64,000 nt of DNA. Source: Cytobacillus pseudoceanisediminis. Lineage in GTDB: Bacteria; Bacillota; Bacilli; Bacillales; Cytobacillaceae. Shown here in pieces: positions 1-8,931 of this stretch. Under the pieces are notes generated by a model, which worked only from the letters and a program-made list of their open reading frames with translations, was not told the origin of the DNA and did no database searches. Both the position numbers and the translations under genes were made by a program. Each line of letters starts with the position of its first letter. Positions within the stretch are counted from its first letter, which is position 1. The stretch lies in NCBI RefSeq assembly GCF_023516215.1, contig NZ_CP097349.1, forward strand, positions 1,674,001 through 1,738,000, given 5' to 3'.

Positions 1-214
1 CCTGATAACCTTTCACAGTTACAAGCCGCTGCTGTGATTTTTCTTTATACCAGAATTCCTTCTTAACTTCCCTTGTAGTTGATAAGCCCCATTCCCTGAC
101 TTTCTCTTCATAATGAGCATCATCCTGAAACGTTTCAAATTTCCCCACTGGAGGAAAATATACCGTATTGTTTGAGTCTTCAATATGAGGCAGAGTTATT
201 GCCAATCCGTCCAC
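1..214 (-). CDS. hypothetical protein, N-terminal part (cut by window edge)
   Basis: An open frame of about 71 codons runs off the left edge on the minus strand. It can start at GTG 214 or, with better spacing from an AAAGGA ribosome site, at TTG 205; a TGA lies in frame just upstream, so it cannot begin earlier. The visible part is polar, with several Lys/Glu and aromatic residues, no signal peptide and no motif I recognise. It is divergent from pepF. Function unknown. Confidence 0.45.
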   Translation of the reverse strand, partial: MDGLAITLPHIEDSNNTVYFPPVGKFETFQDDAHYEEKVREWGLSTTREVKKEFWYKEKSQQRLVTVKGYQ

Positions 215-337
215 ATCCTTTCAAGATTATTTTAATGGCCGTTCATGATAAAATCAAAAATGAGGAAGGGTTTTTCCGATAACTTTTGAATATAGTTAAT
301 AAATGAATGACAGTTTTGCTGTAAAGGAGGCTATAAG

Positions 338-2125
338 ATGAAGACATACAAAAACAGAAATGATGTTCCGCTAAATGAAAAATGGAATCTGGAAGACATT
401 TATTCCAGTTTGGAAAAATGGGAGGAAGATTACCAGAGGATTGAACAATTAGCTGATAAGCTGAAGACCTTTGATGGGCAGATTCAAGATGGTTATTCCC
501 TGTATCAATATCTTGAGCAAAAAGAAAAACTTTCTTACATATTTAATAAGCTATATGCATATGCGATGCTAAAAACAGATGAAGACACACGGGTGTCTGA
601 TTCACAGGCTTTTGTGGACAGGGCAAAGCAATTAGGCGTTAAAATCAGTTCTTCCACTTCTTTTTTTATGCCTTTTCTTTTAAGTCTGGATGAAGAAACC
701 CTAAAAAGCTATATTGCTGAGGAAAAGGGCTTGAAATACTTTGAGGAAGATCTGCTCGAATCTTTCCGCTATAAGCCTCATGTCCTTAATAAGGACCAGG
801 AAGAAATTCTGTCCCGCCTTGGCGAAGCACTTTCGGTTCCAAGTCATACATTTGGAATGATGAATAATGCTGATATAAAGTTTGGCGATGTAACAAAAGA
901 CGATGGCGAAAAGGTTGAACTGACACGCGGCATGTATGCAAAAATTATGGAAGAGGAAGACCGGGAAAAGAGAAAAGAAGCGTATAGGGCCTATTACCAG
1001 CCTTATGTGCAGCTAAAGAATTCCATTGCTTCCACCCTTTCTGCTGCGATAAAAAACAATGTGAGCATGGCCAAAATCCGGAATTATCCTTCAGCCCTTG
1101 AAAAAGGATTATTTGGAGATAAGGTGCCCAAGGAAGTATATGTAAATCTTATTGAGACCACTAAAAAAAATATCGGGGCAATGCATCAGTATACCAGGAT
1201 CCGCAAGAAACAGTTAGGCCTTGACGAGCTGAGGCAATATGATTTGAGTGTTCCATTAGCAGAGGGTGTAAAACCTGATATATCATATGAAGAAGCTTAT
1301 GAAACGATGTGTAAAGCATTGGAGCCTCTTGGAGAGGATTATATTAATATTCTCAAGGAGTTTAAGTCAGGGCGCTATATTGATGTGCGGGAAACTCCAG
1401 GGAAGCGGTCAGGGGCGTATAACCTGGGCATCTACGGCGTTCATCCCTATATCCTCCTGAATCACCGGGATGATCTGGACAGCCTTTTCACACTTGCACA
1501 TGAATGCGGACATGGTGTCCACAGTAAGCTGAGCTCTCAGCACCAGCCGCAGATTACCGCCCGATATAGCATCTTTGTAGCGGAAGTGGCTTCAACAGTA
1601 AACGAAGTGCTGCTGATTAATTATTTGCTGAACAGGGAAAAGGATAAACAAGTCCGCAGGCATCTCCTTAATCATTTTATTGATCAGTTTAAAGGAACCT
1701 TCTTCACTCAAGTCATGTTTGCTGAATTTGAGATGAAAACGCACGAATTAGCTGAAAAGGGAGAACCGCTTAACGCTGAAGTTTTCAGCGGAATCTATGA
1801 ACGCTTATTCCGCGAATATAATGGGGATGAAATAGTCTTTGATGAAGAGGTAAAATTCGGCTGGGCTAGGATCCCTCATTTTTACCGTCCATTTTATGTT
1901 TATAAGTACGCTACCGGATTTGCGTCTGCCATTCATTTGGCAGCGAAAATTCTTGAAGGGGACAAAGAAACGCTGCAAAGCTATCTTGAGTTCTTAAAAA
2001 GCGGAAGTTCCGATTATCCGCTTGAGCTGTTAAAGAAAACCGGAGTGGATCTGACTTCCCCATATCCAATTGAAAACTCACTTCGGAAATTCAGAGAACT
2101 TGTAGAAGAATTCGGAAACCAATAG
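338..2125 (+). CDS. pepF: oligoendopeptidase F (M3 family zinc metallopeptidase)
   Basis: Cytosolic zinc peptidase that cleaves short peptides; M3B family. The 595-residue length is normal for the family. The zinc site HECGH lies at residues 388-392, inside the longer motif LAHECGHGVHS, and the downstream helix with the third ligand (EVAST) follows at the usual distance. The C-terminal half carries the conserved stretch ending in FYVYKYATGF. A strong AAAGGAGG ribosome site precedes the ATG. A hairpin terminator follows directly, so it is a single-gene transcript. In Bacillus such enzymes process small peptides, and PepF overproduction is known to affect sporulation; nothing here shows which role applies. 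Confidence 0.95.
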   Translation: MKTYKNRNDVPLNEKWNLEDIYSSLEKWEEDYQRIEQLADKLKTFDGQIQDGYSLYQYLEQKEKLSYIFNKLYAYAMLKTDEDTRVSDSQAFVDRAKQLGVKISSSTSFFMPFLLSLDEETLKSYIAEEKGLKYFEEDLLESFRYKPHVLNKDQEEILSRLGEALSVPSHTFGMMNNADIKFGDVTKDDGEKVELTRGMYAKIMEEEDREKRKEAYRAYYQPYVQLKNSIASTLSAAIKNNVSMAKIRNYPSALEKGLFGDKVPKEVYVNLIETTKKNIGAMHQYTRIRKKQLGLDELRQYDLSVPLAEGVKPDISYEEAYETMCKALEPLGEDYINILKEFKSGRYIDVRETPGKRSGAYNLGIYGVHPYILLNHRDDLDSLFTLAHECGHGVHSKLSSQHQPQITARYSIFVAEVASTVNEVLLINYLLNREKDKQVRRHLLNHFIDQFKGTFFTQVMFAEFEMKTHELAEKGEPLNAEVFSGIYERLFREYNGDEIVFDEEVKFGWARIPHFYRPFYVYKYATGFASAIHLAAKILEGDKETLQSYLEFLKSGSSDYPLELLKKTGVDLTSPYPIENSLRKFRELVEEFGNQ

Positions 2126-2134
2126 AAGAATCCG

Positions 2135-2166
2135 GCCTGTTTCTTGCCTTAGAAACAGGCTTTTTT
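2135..2166 (+). terminator. Rho-independent terminator of pepF
   Basis: A 9-bp perfect stem (2135-2143 with 2152-2160, arms GCCTGTTTC and GAAACAGGC) is followed by a run of six T, 10 nt after the pepF stop. Confidence 0.9.
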
Positions 2167-2294
2167 ACTGTCATAATTAAAAGAACAGCTAGCTGAAATA
2201 CAATTAATGGACAGGATGAAATATTCCTGCAATAATTGATGCAAACTTTAATTAAAACGAAGATAGTGCAAATATAATTGTGAAGGATGAAAGG

Positions 2295-3303
2295 ATGAAA
2301 GTAATACTGGCAAGCCCAAATTTTCACCAGGCAAGAGGAAATACGGTTACCGTTCAGCGTATTTCTGATGGACTTAATAAGCTTGGCATCGAGACTAAAA
2401 TCATTAATATCACAAACGATTACGAATTCACTTACCTGCCAAAAGCTGATATTGTGCATGGCTTTAACGCTTACAGGTTTGGCCAATTTATTAAAAGGCT
2501 TGCTAAAAGGCCTGAAAGATATGTCGTAACCATGACAGGGACGGACTTAAATATCGATCTTTATGATCCGGAAAAAAAGCCGTTGTTTCGGAAACCATCC
2601 TCCATGCCGAAGCTATACACGTATTTGATGATGAAGCCAAGCTGGTACTCTCAAAAGAACTTCCCGAAGCAAGAGATAAAATCAGCGTTATCCATCAGGG
2701 CACTGTAATATTTCCTGAACCTGGAGGTGATTATAAGAAAGAACCTGGCACTTTTTTATTTTTGCTGCCGGCAGGGATCCGCAAGGTGAAAAATATTCCT
2801 TTTGCCATAGAAAAGCTTAAAATCATTTACGAAAAAAATCCTGAGATACGACTTTGGCTGGCGGGCCCTATTATTGAAGAAGAAGAGGGGTATATTGTAA
2901 AGTCCCTTGCAGAAGAGAATAAAGAGTGGATTCAATATCTTGGTCAAATCCCCCATCATCATATGGGGGAACTATACAGGCAAGCTGATGCCGTATTGAA
3001 TACATCCCATTCTGAAGGCCAGCCTGCTGCTATTTTAGAAGCAATGGGATATTGCCTTCCAGTACTTGCAGCCAATAACCTGGGAAATCGAAATATCATT
3101 GACCATCAGGAAACCGGTTTAATCTATACAAATCCGGTCGAATTTCTTGATTATGCAGACAAACTAGTGAATAATTACGAGTTGAGGATAAAATTGGGGC
3201 GTGCTGCCAAATTCTATGTTGAATGCAGCCATTCTTCAGAATATGAAGCTAAAACACTTCAAAAAATGTACAAAACCATTTTAGAAAAGTCCCAAGTAAA
3301 TAA
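2295..3303 (+). CDS. SenB-like glycosyltransferase, broken by a frame shift at A7 (2572-2578)
   Basis: GT-B fold glycosyltransferase. The N-terminal half shows a glycine-rich start (ARGNTVTVQR) and the segment TMTGTDLNIDL; the C-terminal half shows HSEGQPAAILEAMG, the usual donor-site region of GT4-like enzymes. RGN...T and TGTDL recall SenB, the selenosugar synthase that uses selenophosphate, and selD follows directly, so a selenium role is plausible but inferred. ATG 2295 has an AAGGA site. The frame shifts by -1 at A AAA AAG, after which reading continues in the frame of selD. No stop occurs before the selD UGA at 3377; one extra A in the run near 3286-3289 would give a TAA at 3301-3303, which I use as the provisional end. 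An alternative is any GT4 enzyme. Confidence 0.6.
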
Positions 3304-3325
3304 TCATAGGCAAGGAGAGAGAAAT

Positions 3326-4375
3326 ATGTCGAGAGAAGAAATCATAAAACTAACTTCTTTATCTACAAAAGGCGGCTGAGGATGCAAAATTGGTCCTGAA
3401 GACCTGGCGCAGGTTCTGCGTCATTTGCCAAAGTCTGTACCTGACCCCAACCTTTTAGTAGGACTGGATACTTCTGATGATGCAGGTGTATATAAAATAA
3501 ATGATGAAACTGCCCTGGTGCAGACACTTGATTTCTTTACTCCTATCGTGGATGACCCGTATATGTTCGGGCAGATTGCCGCAGCCAATTCACTTAGCGA
3601 TATTTACGCTATGGGCGGAAAGCCGATAACCGTTATGAATATTGTAGGTTTTCCAATCAGCAAATTGGATAAAAACATCCTTGCAGACATTCTGGCTGGC
3701 GCATCCGATAAAGTTAGAGAATCCGGTGCTGTTTTAGTTGGAGGGCACTCCATTGATGACCAGGAGCCAAAATTCGGTTTATCTGTGACTGGAACAGTAC
3801 ATCCTGAACGAGTTAGAACAAATGCAGGAGCCAAACCTGGTGACAAACTGATTTTAACCAAGCCGATTGGCGTGGGCATTCTTACTCAAGCGATTAAAAG
3901 GGATATGCTGGATCAGGAAGGAATTGACCGTGTAATGGAAGTCATGGCTGCCTTAAATAAAGACGCAGCTGAAGCTATGGATAACTACCAGGTCAATGCC
4001 TGTACAGACATTACCGGTTTTGGCCTTCTAGGCCACGCAATGGAGATTGCGGAAGGAAGCGGCACAGGCATTACCATTGAAAGCAAAGCCGTTCCAATCC
4101 TTCCAAAAACAAGAGAGCTTGCTGAACAGAATATTATTCCTGGAGGCTCCAAAAAGAATCATAAATGGCTGTCCGGCCGGATTCAATATGAAAATATTGA
4201 TGATGTGGACCAGGTGATCCTTTGTGATGCCATCACTTCAGGGGGACTTTTAATAACCGTTCCTGAAACAGAAGCTGAATTGCTCCTTAAAGATCTTAAG
4301 GTAAAAGGAGTAGAATGGGCTTCCATCATTGGGACTGTCACAGATCAGAATCCTGGAAAGATTACTGTTATCTGA
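3326..4375 (+). CDS. selD: selenide, water dikinase (SelD), selenocysteine-containing
   Basis: Makes selenophosphate from selenide and ATP for tRNA-Sec charging, selenouridine and selenium cofactors. A 349-residue product results if the in-frame TGA at 3377-3379 is read as selenocysteine (residue 18). The flanking residues are KGG-Sec-GCKIGPEDL, which places Sec exactly at the catalytic Cys/Sec position of SelD (Cys17 in E. coli). After it come DDAGVY, the ATP/Mg-binding Asp region, and the conserved segments FTPIVDDPY, MGGKPITVMN and CTDITGFGLLGH. ATG 3326 follows a CAAGGAGAG site. The reading frame is open from the upstream glycosyltransferase into selD. A terminator follows the stop. selA, selB and tRNA-Sec must lie elsewhere. 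Confidence 0.93.
3392..3415 (+). promoter_or_regulatory. candidate bacterial SECIS hairpin after the selD UGA
   Basis: Just downstream of the UGA two alternative hairpins can form: GGTC 3392-3395 with GACC 3401-3404, and GACCTG 3401-3406 with CAGGTT 3410-3415 around a GCG loop. Bacterial SECIS elements sit within the coding region a short distance after the UGA, so position fits. The fold is judged by eye only. Confidence 0.4.
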
Positions 4376-4403
4376 AAAAAGGACTCGAAAAGAGTCCTTT
4401 TTT
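4376..4403 (+). terminator. Rho-independent terminator of selD
   Basis: GGACTC (4381-4386) pairs with GAGTCC (4392-4397) around GAAAA, followed by T6 and preceded by A6, so it could act in both directions. Confidence 0.85.
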
Positions 4404-4439
4404 ACCTTTACAAAATTAAGGCTGTTTTCGTTAGAGTTT

Positions 4440-4640
4440 TTACTTGCAACTAAATCTAACAATAGAGTTGATTGTAGCGGAGGGCATTTGATCCTCGAAA
4501 ATGCATCCGCATTTCTTCGTGCGGTGTTGATTCAGGGAAGTTTATTCAATGTCCTGCGGGAAGCCAGGGAAGTGAGAGGTGCAGGCGTAGCCGAAGAGGA
4601 TCTCATCTCTCCCCGCGGGTTCGCTGCGTGCATGCAGCCA
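4440..4640. repeat. GC-rich noncoding repeat-like element between selD and phnD
   Basis: This 344-bp gap contains no convincing gene. Its middle is much richer in G+C than the surroundings and is built of complementary arms: CCGCA/TGCGG at about 4507-4524 and CCTGCGGG (4553-4560) with CCCGCGGG (4612-4619). The sequence style (CCTGCGGGAAGC, then CCCCGCGGG) recalls intergenic repeats scattered in Bacillaceae genomes. A related string, GCATTTGATTCTC, occurs at about 20500. A structured RNA is also possible. Confidence 0.4.
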
Positions 4641-4719
4641 AAGATCAACGAACAATATTCACAAGCTAACCGACATTTTATAGCAATAGAGCCAAAATCA
4701 AAAACAAGGAAGTGCAAAC

Positions 4720-5622
4720 ATGAAAAAATTCTTAATGCTCATAACTATCTTTTCACTGATGCTTTTGTCAGCATGCGGCGGAAATGAAACAGATAACACA
4801 GACGGAAACGGAAAAGAACAATCGAAAGAAACGTTCACCATTGGGGTCATTCCAGTTCAAACAGAGGGATCCATGGAAGCTGCCATGGAGAAACTTCAGT
4901 CCACTTTATCTGAAAAACTCGATAGGGATGTAGCTGTCGAAGTATATCCGGATTATAACGGGGTAGTGGAAGCCATGAACTACGATAAAATTGATATGGC
5001 TTATTTCGGCCCGTTAACATATGTTGTTGCACATGAGAAGAGCGGCGCAAAAGCCATCATTACACAGCTGATTGATGGAGAGCCATTCTATTATTCATAT
5101 ATCATCACACATAAAGACAATCCATGGAATTCACTTGAAGATTTACTGAAAAACAGCAGTGAATCTGACTTTGCTTTCGGTGATATCAATTCAACTTCAG
5201 GATCTCTAATCCCATCCATTGAATTGAAGGACCGCGAAGTTTACAAATCAGAGGACGACCACAGCTTTAAGTCCGTCAGATTTACAGGCTCGCATGATGC
5301 TACTGCATTGGCAGTTCAAAATAAGCAGGTTGATGCAGGTGCGATCGACAGCGCCATTTACAATCAATTAGTGGATTCAGGAAAAGTAGATGGAGATCAG
5401 ATTAAAACGATCTGGAAATCAGAAAAGCTTTTTCAGTACCCATGGGCTGTACATGAGAACACCGATGAAGAAACGATTAAAGCATTAAAAGAAGCATTTC
5501 TGGCGATTGAAGACCCGGAAATTCTGGATGCTTTCGGGGCAAGCGGATTTACAGAGGCAAGCAATGAAGATTATGAAAGCATCCGCCAGGCTGCCCTAAA
5601 AGAGGGACTTATTAAAGAATAG
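4720..5622 (+). CDS. phnD: phosphonate/phosphite ABC transporter substrate-binding lipoprotein
   Basis: Extracellular lipoprotein that captures phosphonate, phosphite or a similar anion for the PhnEC transporter. A type II signal peptide ends in LLSAC (lipid-modified Cys19) and is followed by a Ser/Thr/Asn-rich linker. The mature part has the PhnD fold signatures TIGVIPVQ, DIAYFGPLTYV-like DMAYFGPLTYV, and GSHDATALAV. At 300 residues it has normal length. It is first of three genes in the order D-E-C. Ligand identity cannot be read from sequence: phosphate esters, phosphite and alkylphosphonates are all possible, and no C-P lyase genes are present here. AAGGAAG precedes the ATG. Confidence 0.9.
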   Translation: MKKFLMLITIFSLMLLSACGGNETDNTDGNGKEQSKETFTIGVIPVQTEGSMEAAMEKLQSTLSEKLDRDVAVEVYPDYNGVVEAMNYDKIDMAYFGPLTYVVAHEKSGAKAIITQLIDGEPFYYSYIITHKDNPWNSLEDLLKNSSESDFAFGDINSTSGSLIPSIELKDREVYKSEDDHSFKSVRFTGSHDATALAVQNKQVDAGAIDSAIYNQLVDSGKVDGDQIKTIWKSEKLFQYPWAVHENTDEETIKALKEAFLAIEDPEILDAFGASGFTEASNEDYESIRQAALKEGLIKE

Positions 5623-5633
5623 GGCTGATAAGA

Positions 5634-6389
5634 TTGTGGTTTAAAAAACGCAGCATATTAACATATTTCGTGTTGGCTTTATTCGTTTATCTTAGCATGA
5701 GGCTAACGGAATTCGATTTATCGAAATTCAAAGACTTCCGCAATATGATTGACTTTCTGTCCCATTGGTTCCCGATGGATTTTTCTCTTCTTCCAAAGAT
5801 ACTTGAAGACAGTCTGGAAACATTGGCCATGGCTTTTTTGGGAAGCTTTTTCGGGCTTATCATCGGACTCCCCTTAAGCTTTATGGCAGCCAAAAACACG
5901 TCCGGCTCTAAACTTATTTACCATTTAACCAGAGTCGGCCTCAGCTTTGTCCGTTCCATCCCTGAAATTGTTTTCGGTCTGATTCTTCTTACGGCTCTTG
6001 GACTTGGTCCTTTTCCTGCTGTCCTGGCCATTATGTTTCATAATATTGGGGTTCTGGGAAAACTGATCTCAGAACTCATTGAAGCATCCGATCCCGGCCC
6101 GCAGGAGGCCATGAAAGCAGTTGGTGCTAAAAGCTGGTTTGCTTCCCTGTTCAGCATCCTGCCTCAAATATGGCCAAATGTATTGTCGAATTACTTCTAC
6201 CGGTTTGAGGTTGCCATTCGAACTTCTCTTATATTGGGGTTTATTGGCGGTGGAGGTATTGGCCAGAGACTTTTTAATGATTTTAAAACATTCCAGTACA
6301 GTTCAGTTTCGCTCGATGTACTGGTTATAATGATCATCGTTGTTCTTGTGGATCTTTTCGGAAGCTATGTTAGGAACCGAGTGATATAA
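5634..6389 (+). CDS. phnE: phosphonate-type ABC transporter permease
   Basis: Inner-membrane permease partner of PhnC and PhnD. About 251 residues with five to six hydrophobic segments; the EAA loop region is seen as DPGPQEAMKAVGA, and FIGGGGIGQRLF near the C-terminus is typical of PhnE/MetI-type permeases. TTG 5634 is the start used; the ribosome site is weak (AGGGCTGAT), which fits translational coupling to phnD, whose stop lies 11 nt upstream. The start could be a few codons different. Confidence 0.9.
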   Translation: MWFKKRSILTYFVLALFVYLSMRLTEFDLSKFKDFRNMIDFLSHWFPMDFSLLPKILEDSLETLAMAFLGSFFGLIIGLPLSFMAAKNTSGSKLIYHLTRVGLSFVRSIPEIVFGLILLTALGLGPFPAVLAIMFHNIGVLGKLISELIEASDPGPQEAMKAVGAKSWFASLFSILPQIWPNVLSNYFYRFEVAIRTSLILGFIGGGGIGQRLFNDFKTFQYSSVSLDVLVIMIIVVLVDLFGSYVRNRVI

Positions 6390-6401
6390 AGGAGGCCTGA
6401 A

Positions 6402-7175
6402 ATGCTTGAGATTCGAAATATAACAGTCCGTTATCCCGGCATGAAGCATAATGCCCTGAATTCTATAAACCTGACCATTCATCCTGGTGATTTTGTTTGT
6501 GTGTTAGGTAAAAGCGGTGCTGGAAAATCCACTTTGATCCGCTGTTTAAACGGCTTGCAGACACCATCATCCGGGGAAATCATCTGGGATGGCCAATCCT
6601 TTTCTGCACTGAGTGATGAACAGCTTCGAAAAATCCGCAGGGAGATGGGAATGATCTTTCAGCATTTTAATCTAATTCCCCGATTGACTGTACTGCAAAA
6701 TGTTCTGACAGGCATGTTCGGCTTCAGGAGCAGCTTCAAGAATCTTATTGGATGGTTCACAGATGAAGAAAAGGCACAGGCTAAACAAGTCATTGCAGAG
6801 GTGGGCTTAGCCGATTTTGCCGATCGCAGGGTCGAGCATCTTAGCGGAGGGCAAAAACAGAGAGTTGGCATTGCAAGGGCTCTCCTTCAAAATCCAAGTT
6901 TCCTTCTAGGCGACGAGCCTGTTGCAAGCCTGGATCCTGGAACTTCAGACCGGATATTCAGCTTGCTTCAGGAGATGCATGAGCGGCATAAGCTTCAAAC
7001 CATTATTAATGTCCATGATGTTCAGTTAGCTAAACGATATGCAACCCGCATTATCGCTTTAAAAGATGGGGAAGTCGTTTTTGATGATAAACCAGAGCAG
7101 TTTACAGACGATATGTATGTATTTACATATGATGCAGAAAGTTATGGCGAGAAATCATATATCCGTTCTACTTAA
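6402..7175 (+). CDS. phnC: phosphonate-type ABC transporter ATP-binding protein
   Basis: Cytosolic ATPase driving the PhnDE importer. 257 residues with Walker A GKSGAGKST (residues 36-44), Q-loop MIFQHFNLI, ABC signature LSGGQKQR, Walker B FLLGDEP and H-loop INVHDVQLA. A perfect AAAGGAGG site stands before the ATG, 12 nt after phnE. The next gene begins within 20 nt of the stop, so cotranscription with the deacetylase is likely. Confidence 0.93.
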   Translation: MLEIRNITVRYPGMKHNALNSINLTIHPGDFVCVLGKSGAGKSTLIRCLNGLQTPSSGEIIWDGQSFSALSDEQLRKIRREMGMIFQHFNLIPRLTVLQNVLTGMFGFRSSFKNLIGWFTDEEKAQAKQVIAEVGLADFADRRVEHLSGGQKQRVGIARALLQNPSFLLGDEPVASLDPGTSDRIFSLLQEMHERHKLQTIINVHDVQLAKRYATRIIALKDGEVVFDDKPEQFTDDMYVFTYDAESYGEKSYIRST

Positions 7176-7192
7176 AAAAGGAGGCAGAGGAA

Positions 7193-7825
7193 ATGGCCAA
7201 TTGTCCATGAGTTGTGGATAGCTCGAACGTCGTGTACGTTTCGAATGACCCTGATATCAAACTATTTAATGAGGGCCATGCATCCAAGAAAACAGTGGTG
7301 TTGACCTTTGATGATGGACCCGGTAGAGTTCTTCCGGAAATATTGGATATCTTGAAGAAAGAGAATGTTCCAGCTGTATTCTTCTGGCAATCCAGGCTTT
7401 TATACCCTCAGCGTCCGTGGAAAAGAGTCATAGAAGAAGGTCATCAGATAGGTACCCACTCTTCAAAGCATTCCAATTATGTTAATTTGAGTCCACATGA
7501 ACAAGTCCAGGATCTCAGCAGCAGCAAAACTAAGATTGAGTCGATCATCGGCCAGGAAGTGAAGCTATTTCGGCCCCCATTTGGGCAGTACAATGAACAC
7601 ACTATAGCCGCAGCCAAACAGCTTGGGCTATCAACCATCATGTGGAGAATCTCGGCAATGGACTGGGAGCTAAAAGAACAGCCTGAACAAATTATCGCAA
7701 ACGTCATAGAGAACCTGGAAGAGGGAGCGATCATTCTTTTGCATGAATTAACCCAGACTGTTGAAGCTCTCCCTGCTTTAATTGCTGAGATCCGAAATAA
7801 AGGCTATGAATTCAGTTTGCTCTAA
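7193..7825 (+). CDS. polysaccharide deacetylase (NodB domain), in-frame UGA at codon 6
   Basis: Carbohydrate esterase 4 fold, probably removing acetyl groups from peptidoglycan or another glycan. Motifs: TFDDGPG with the metal Asp, HSSKH with the two metal His, RPPFGQYN, and LLHEL near the end. It has no signal peptide. The best start is ATG 7193, placed ideally behind AAAAGGAGG, but this frame meets TGA at codon 6 (MANCP-stop-VVDSS). The alternative start is GTG 7214, which has no ribosome site. TGA is either a recoded selenocysteine codon, a mutated or misread Trp codon (TGG), or a real stop. Length without the first codons is about 203 residues. Confidence 0.75.
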
Positions 7826-7826
7826 A

Positions 7827-7856
7827 AAGTATCCTTGCGCAGGATACTTTTTTTGT
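7827..7856 (+). terminator. Rho-independent terminator after the deacetylase
   Basis: AAGTATCC (7827-7834) pairs with GGATACTT (7842-7849), followed by a T-run. Confidence 0.85.
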
Positions 7857-7937
7857 GCAGTGAAAAAAGCAGTATTTTTTTAAAGCAGATTGATATATAT
7901 TGTGGAGATAGGATGCCTATTAAGGGGGAGCTCCAGC

Positions 7938-8872
7938 TTGTTTACTAATATTGTGACTGAAAACGGGACTCTAAATGACCGTTACATTTTAAGAAGAGAG
8001 AACTTATATCAGGGAGCGAACGGCCGGTTTGTCGAGCGTTTTTTTATTGATGCGTCAAAAAGCTTTATTTTCAAACCTCTGACAAACAATACTCAGCTGG
8101 GAAAAGAAGTGTGGATTTTTGAAAATGTACTGTCAGAACTCCCGCTAAAGTTTCCAAAAATCCTGTCGTACTCCGTCCAAAACAAACTAAGCGATAATTG
8201 GATTATTTTAGAAGACCTTGGCACCATTACACATACATTTGATTCAAATATTGCACTGGAACTAACTGCATTAATGGCCAAATGGCACTCTCTGCCCGCT
8301 GAGCGGTTTTCCCATGCACAGCTGAAAGGTCCTAAACCGCCTATTGAGGAGATGGCAGACCAAATCCTGCAGAACAAAGAGAAAGTGTTTTCTATTTTCA
8401 AGTTACATAATATTTCAGATCGTTTAGGCAATAAAATTTTCAGCGCATTTACCAGTAAACCCTTTTCCACTGTGAGAGTTCTTTGCCATGGGGATTTGCA
8501 CCAGGGGAATTATGGGTATGCGGGGATAAGACGGTGGTTCTGGACTGGGAACATTGCCACATGAACACACCTTTTTGGGATTTGTTTCATTTAATCGATA
8601 TTTCACATCCGGATTTCCCTAAGCCTAATAACCATACTATGCGAAATATGATTCTGGACTGTTATTGTAAAGAAATTCAAATTTCTGCTCCAGACAGGGA
8701 GAAGTTCAAACAGGAATATTATGTGTTTTCAGCTGTTTTTTCGGTTTGGATGATGATGCTAATACAATCAGATCTGGACAATCAGAGAGCGAAATGGACT
8801 CCAGAACAGCTGTCGAGGCAATTAAAAGAGACAATACACAATCTTGTTGAATGTGCAGAAGAAATCATTTAG
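7938..8872 (+). CDS. aminoglycoside phosphotransferase-fold (APH) kinase, frame broken at G4 (8522-8525)
   Basis: Small-molecule kinase of the APH/choline kinase fold. The catalytic loop reads LCHGDLHQGN and the metal-binding motif is VLDWEH in the other frame, so both halves belong to one protein. Adding one G to the run at 8522-8525 joins them (YAGDKTVVLDWE) into about 311 residues. Start TTG 7938 is preferred because AAGGGGGAG lies 7 nt upstream. Substrate is unknown; the APH fold covers sugars, choline, homoserine and drugs, so resistance should not be assumed. Confidence 0.75.
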
Positions 8873-8894
8873 AACGAAAGTCAGTTCATGCTGA

Positions 8895-8923
8895 TTGACA
8901 CAAATTGACTAATATGATATTTA
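8895..8923 (+). promoter_or_regulatory. likely sigma-A promoter of htpG
   Basis: TTGACA at 8895-8900, 17-nt spacer, TATTTA at 8918-8923. It lies directly upstream of the CIRCE operator. Confidence 0.55.
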
Positions 8924-8931
8924 AATATTGT

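Noticed and set aside
4329..4787. Open frame across the selD-phnD gap
   Set aside because: It overlaps a terminator and the GC-rich element, has no ribosome site, and runs into phnD in another frame.
7938..8872. Aminoglycoside resistance gene
   Set aside because: The APH fold is shared by many housekeeping kinases and nothing in sequence or context points to drug resistance.
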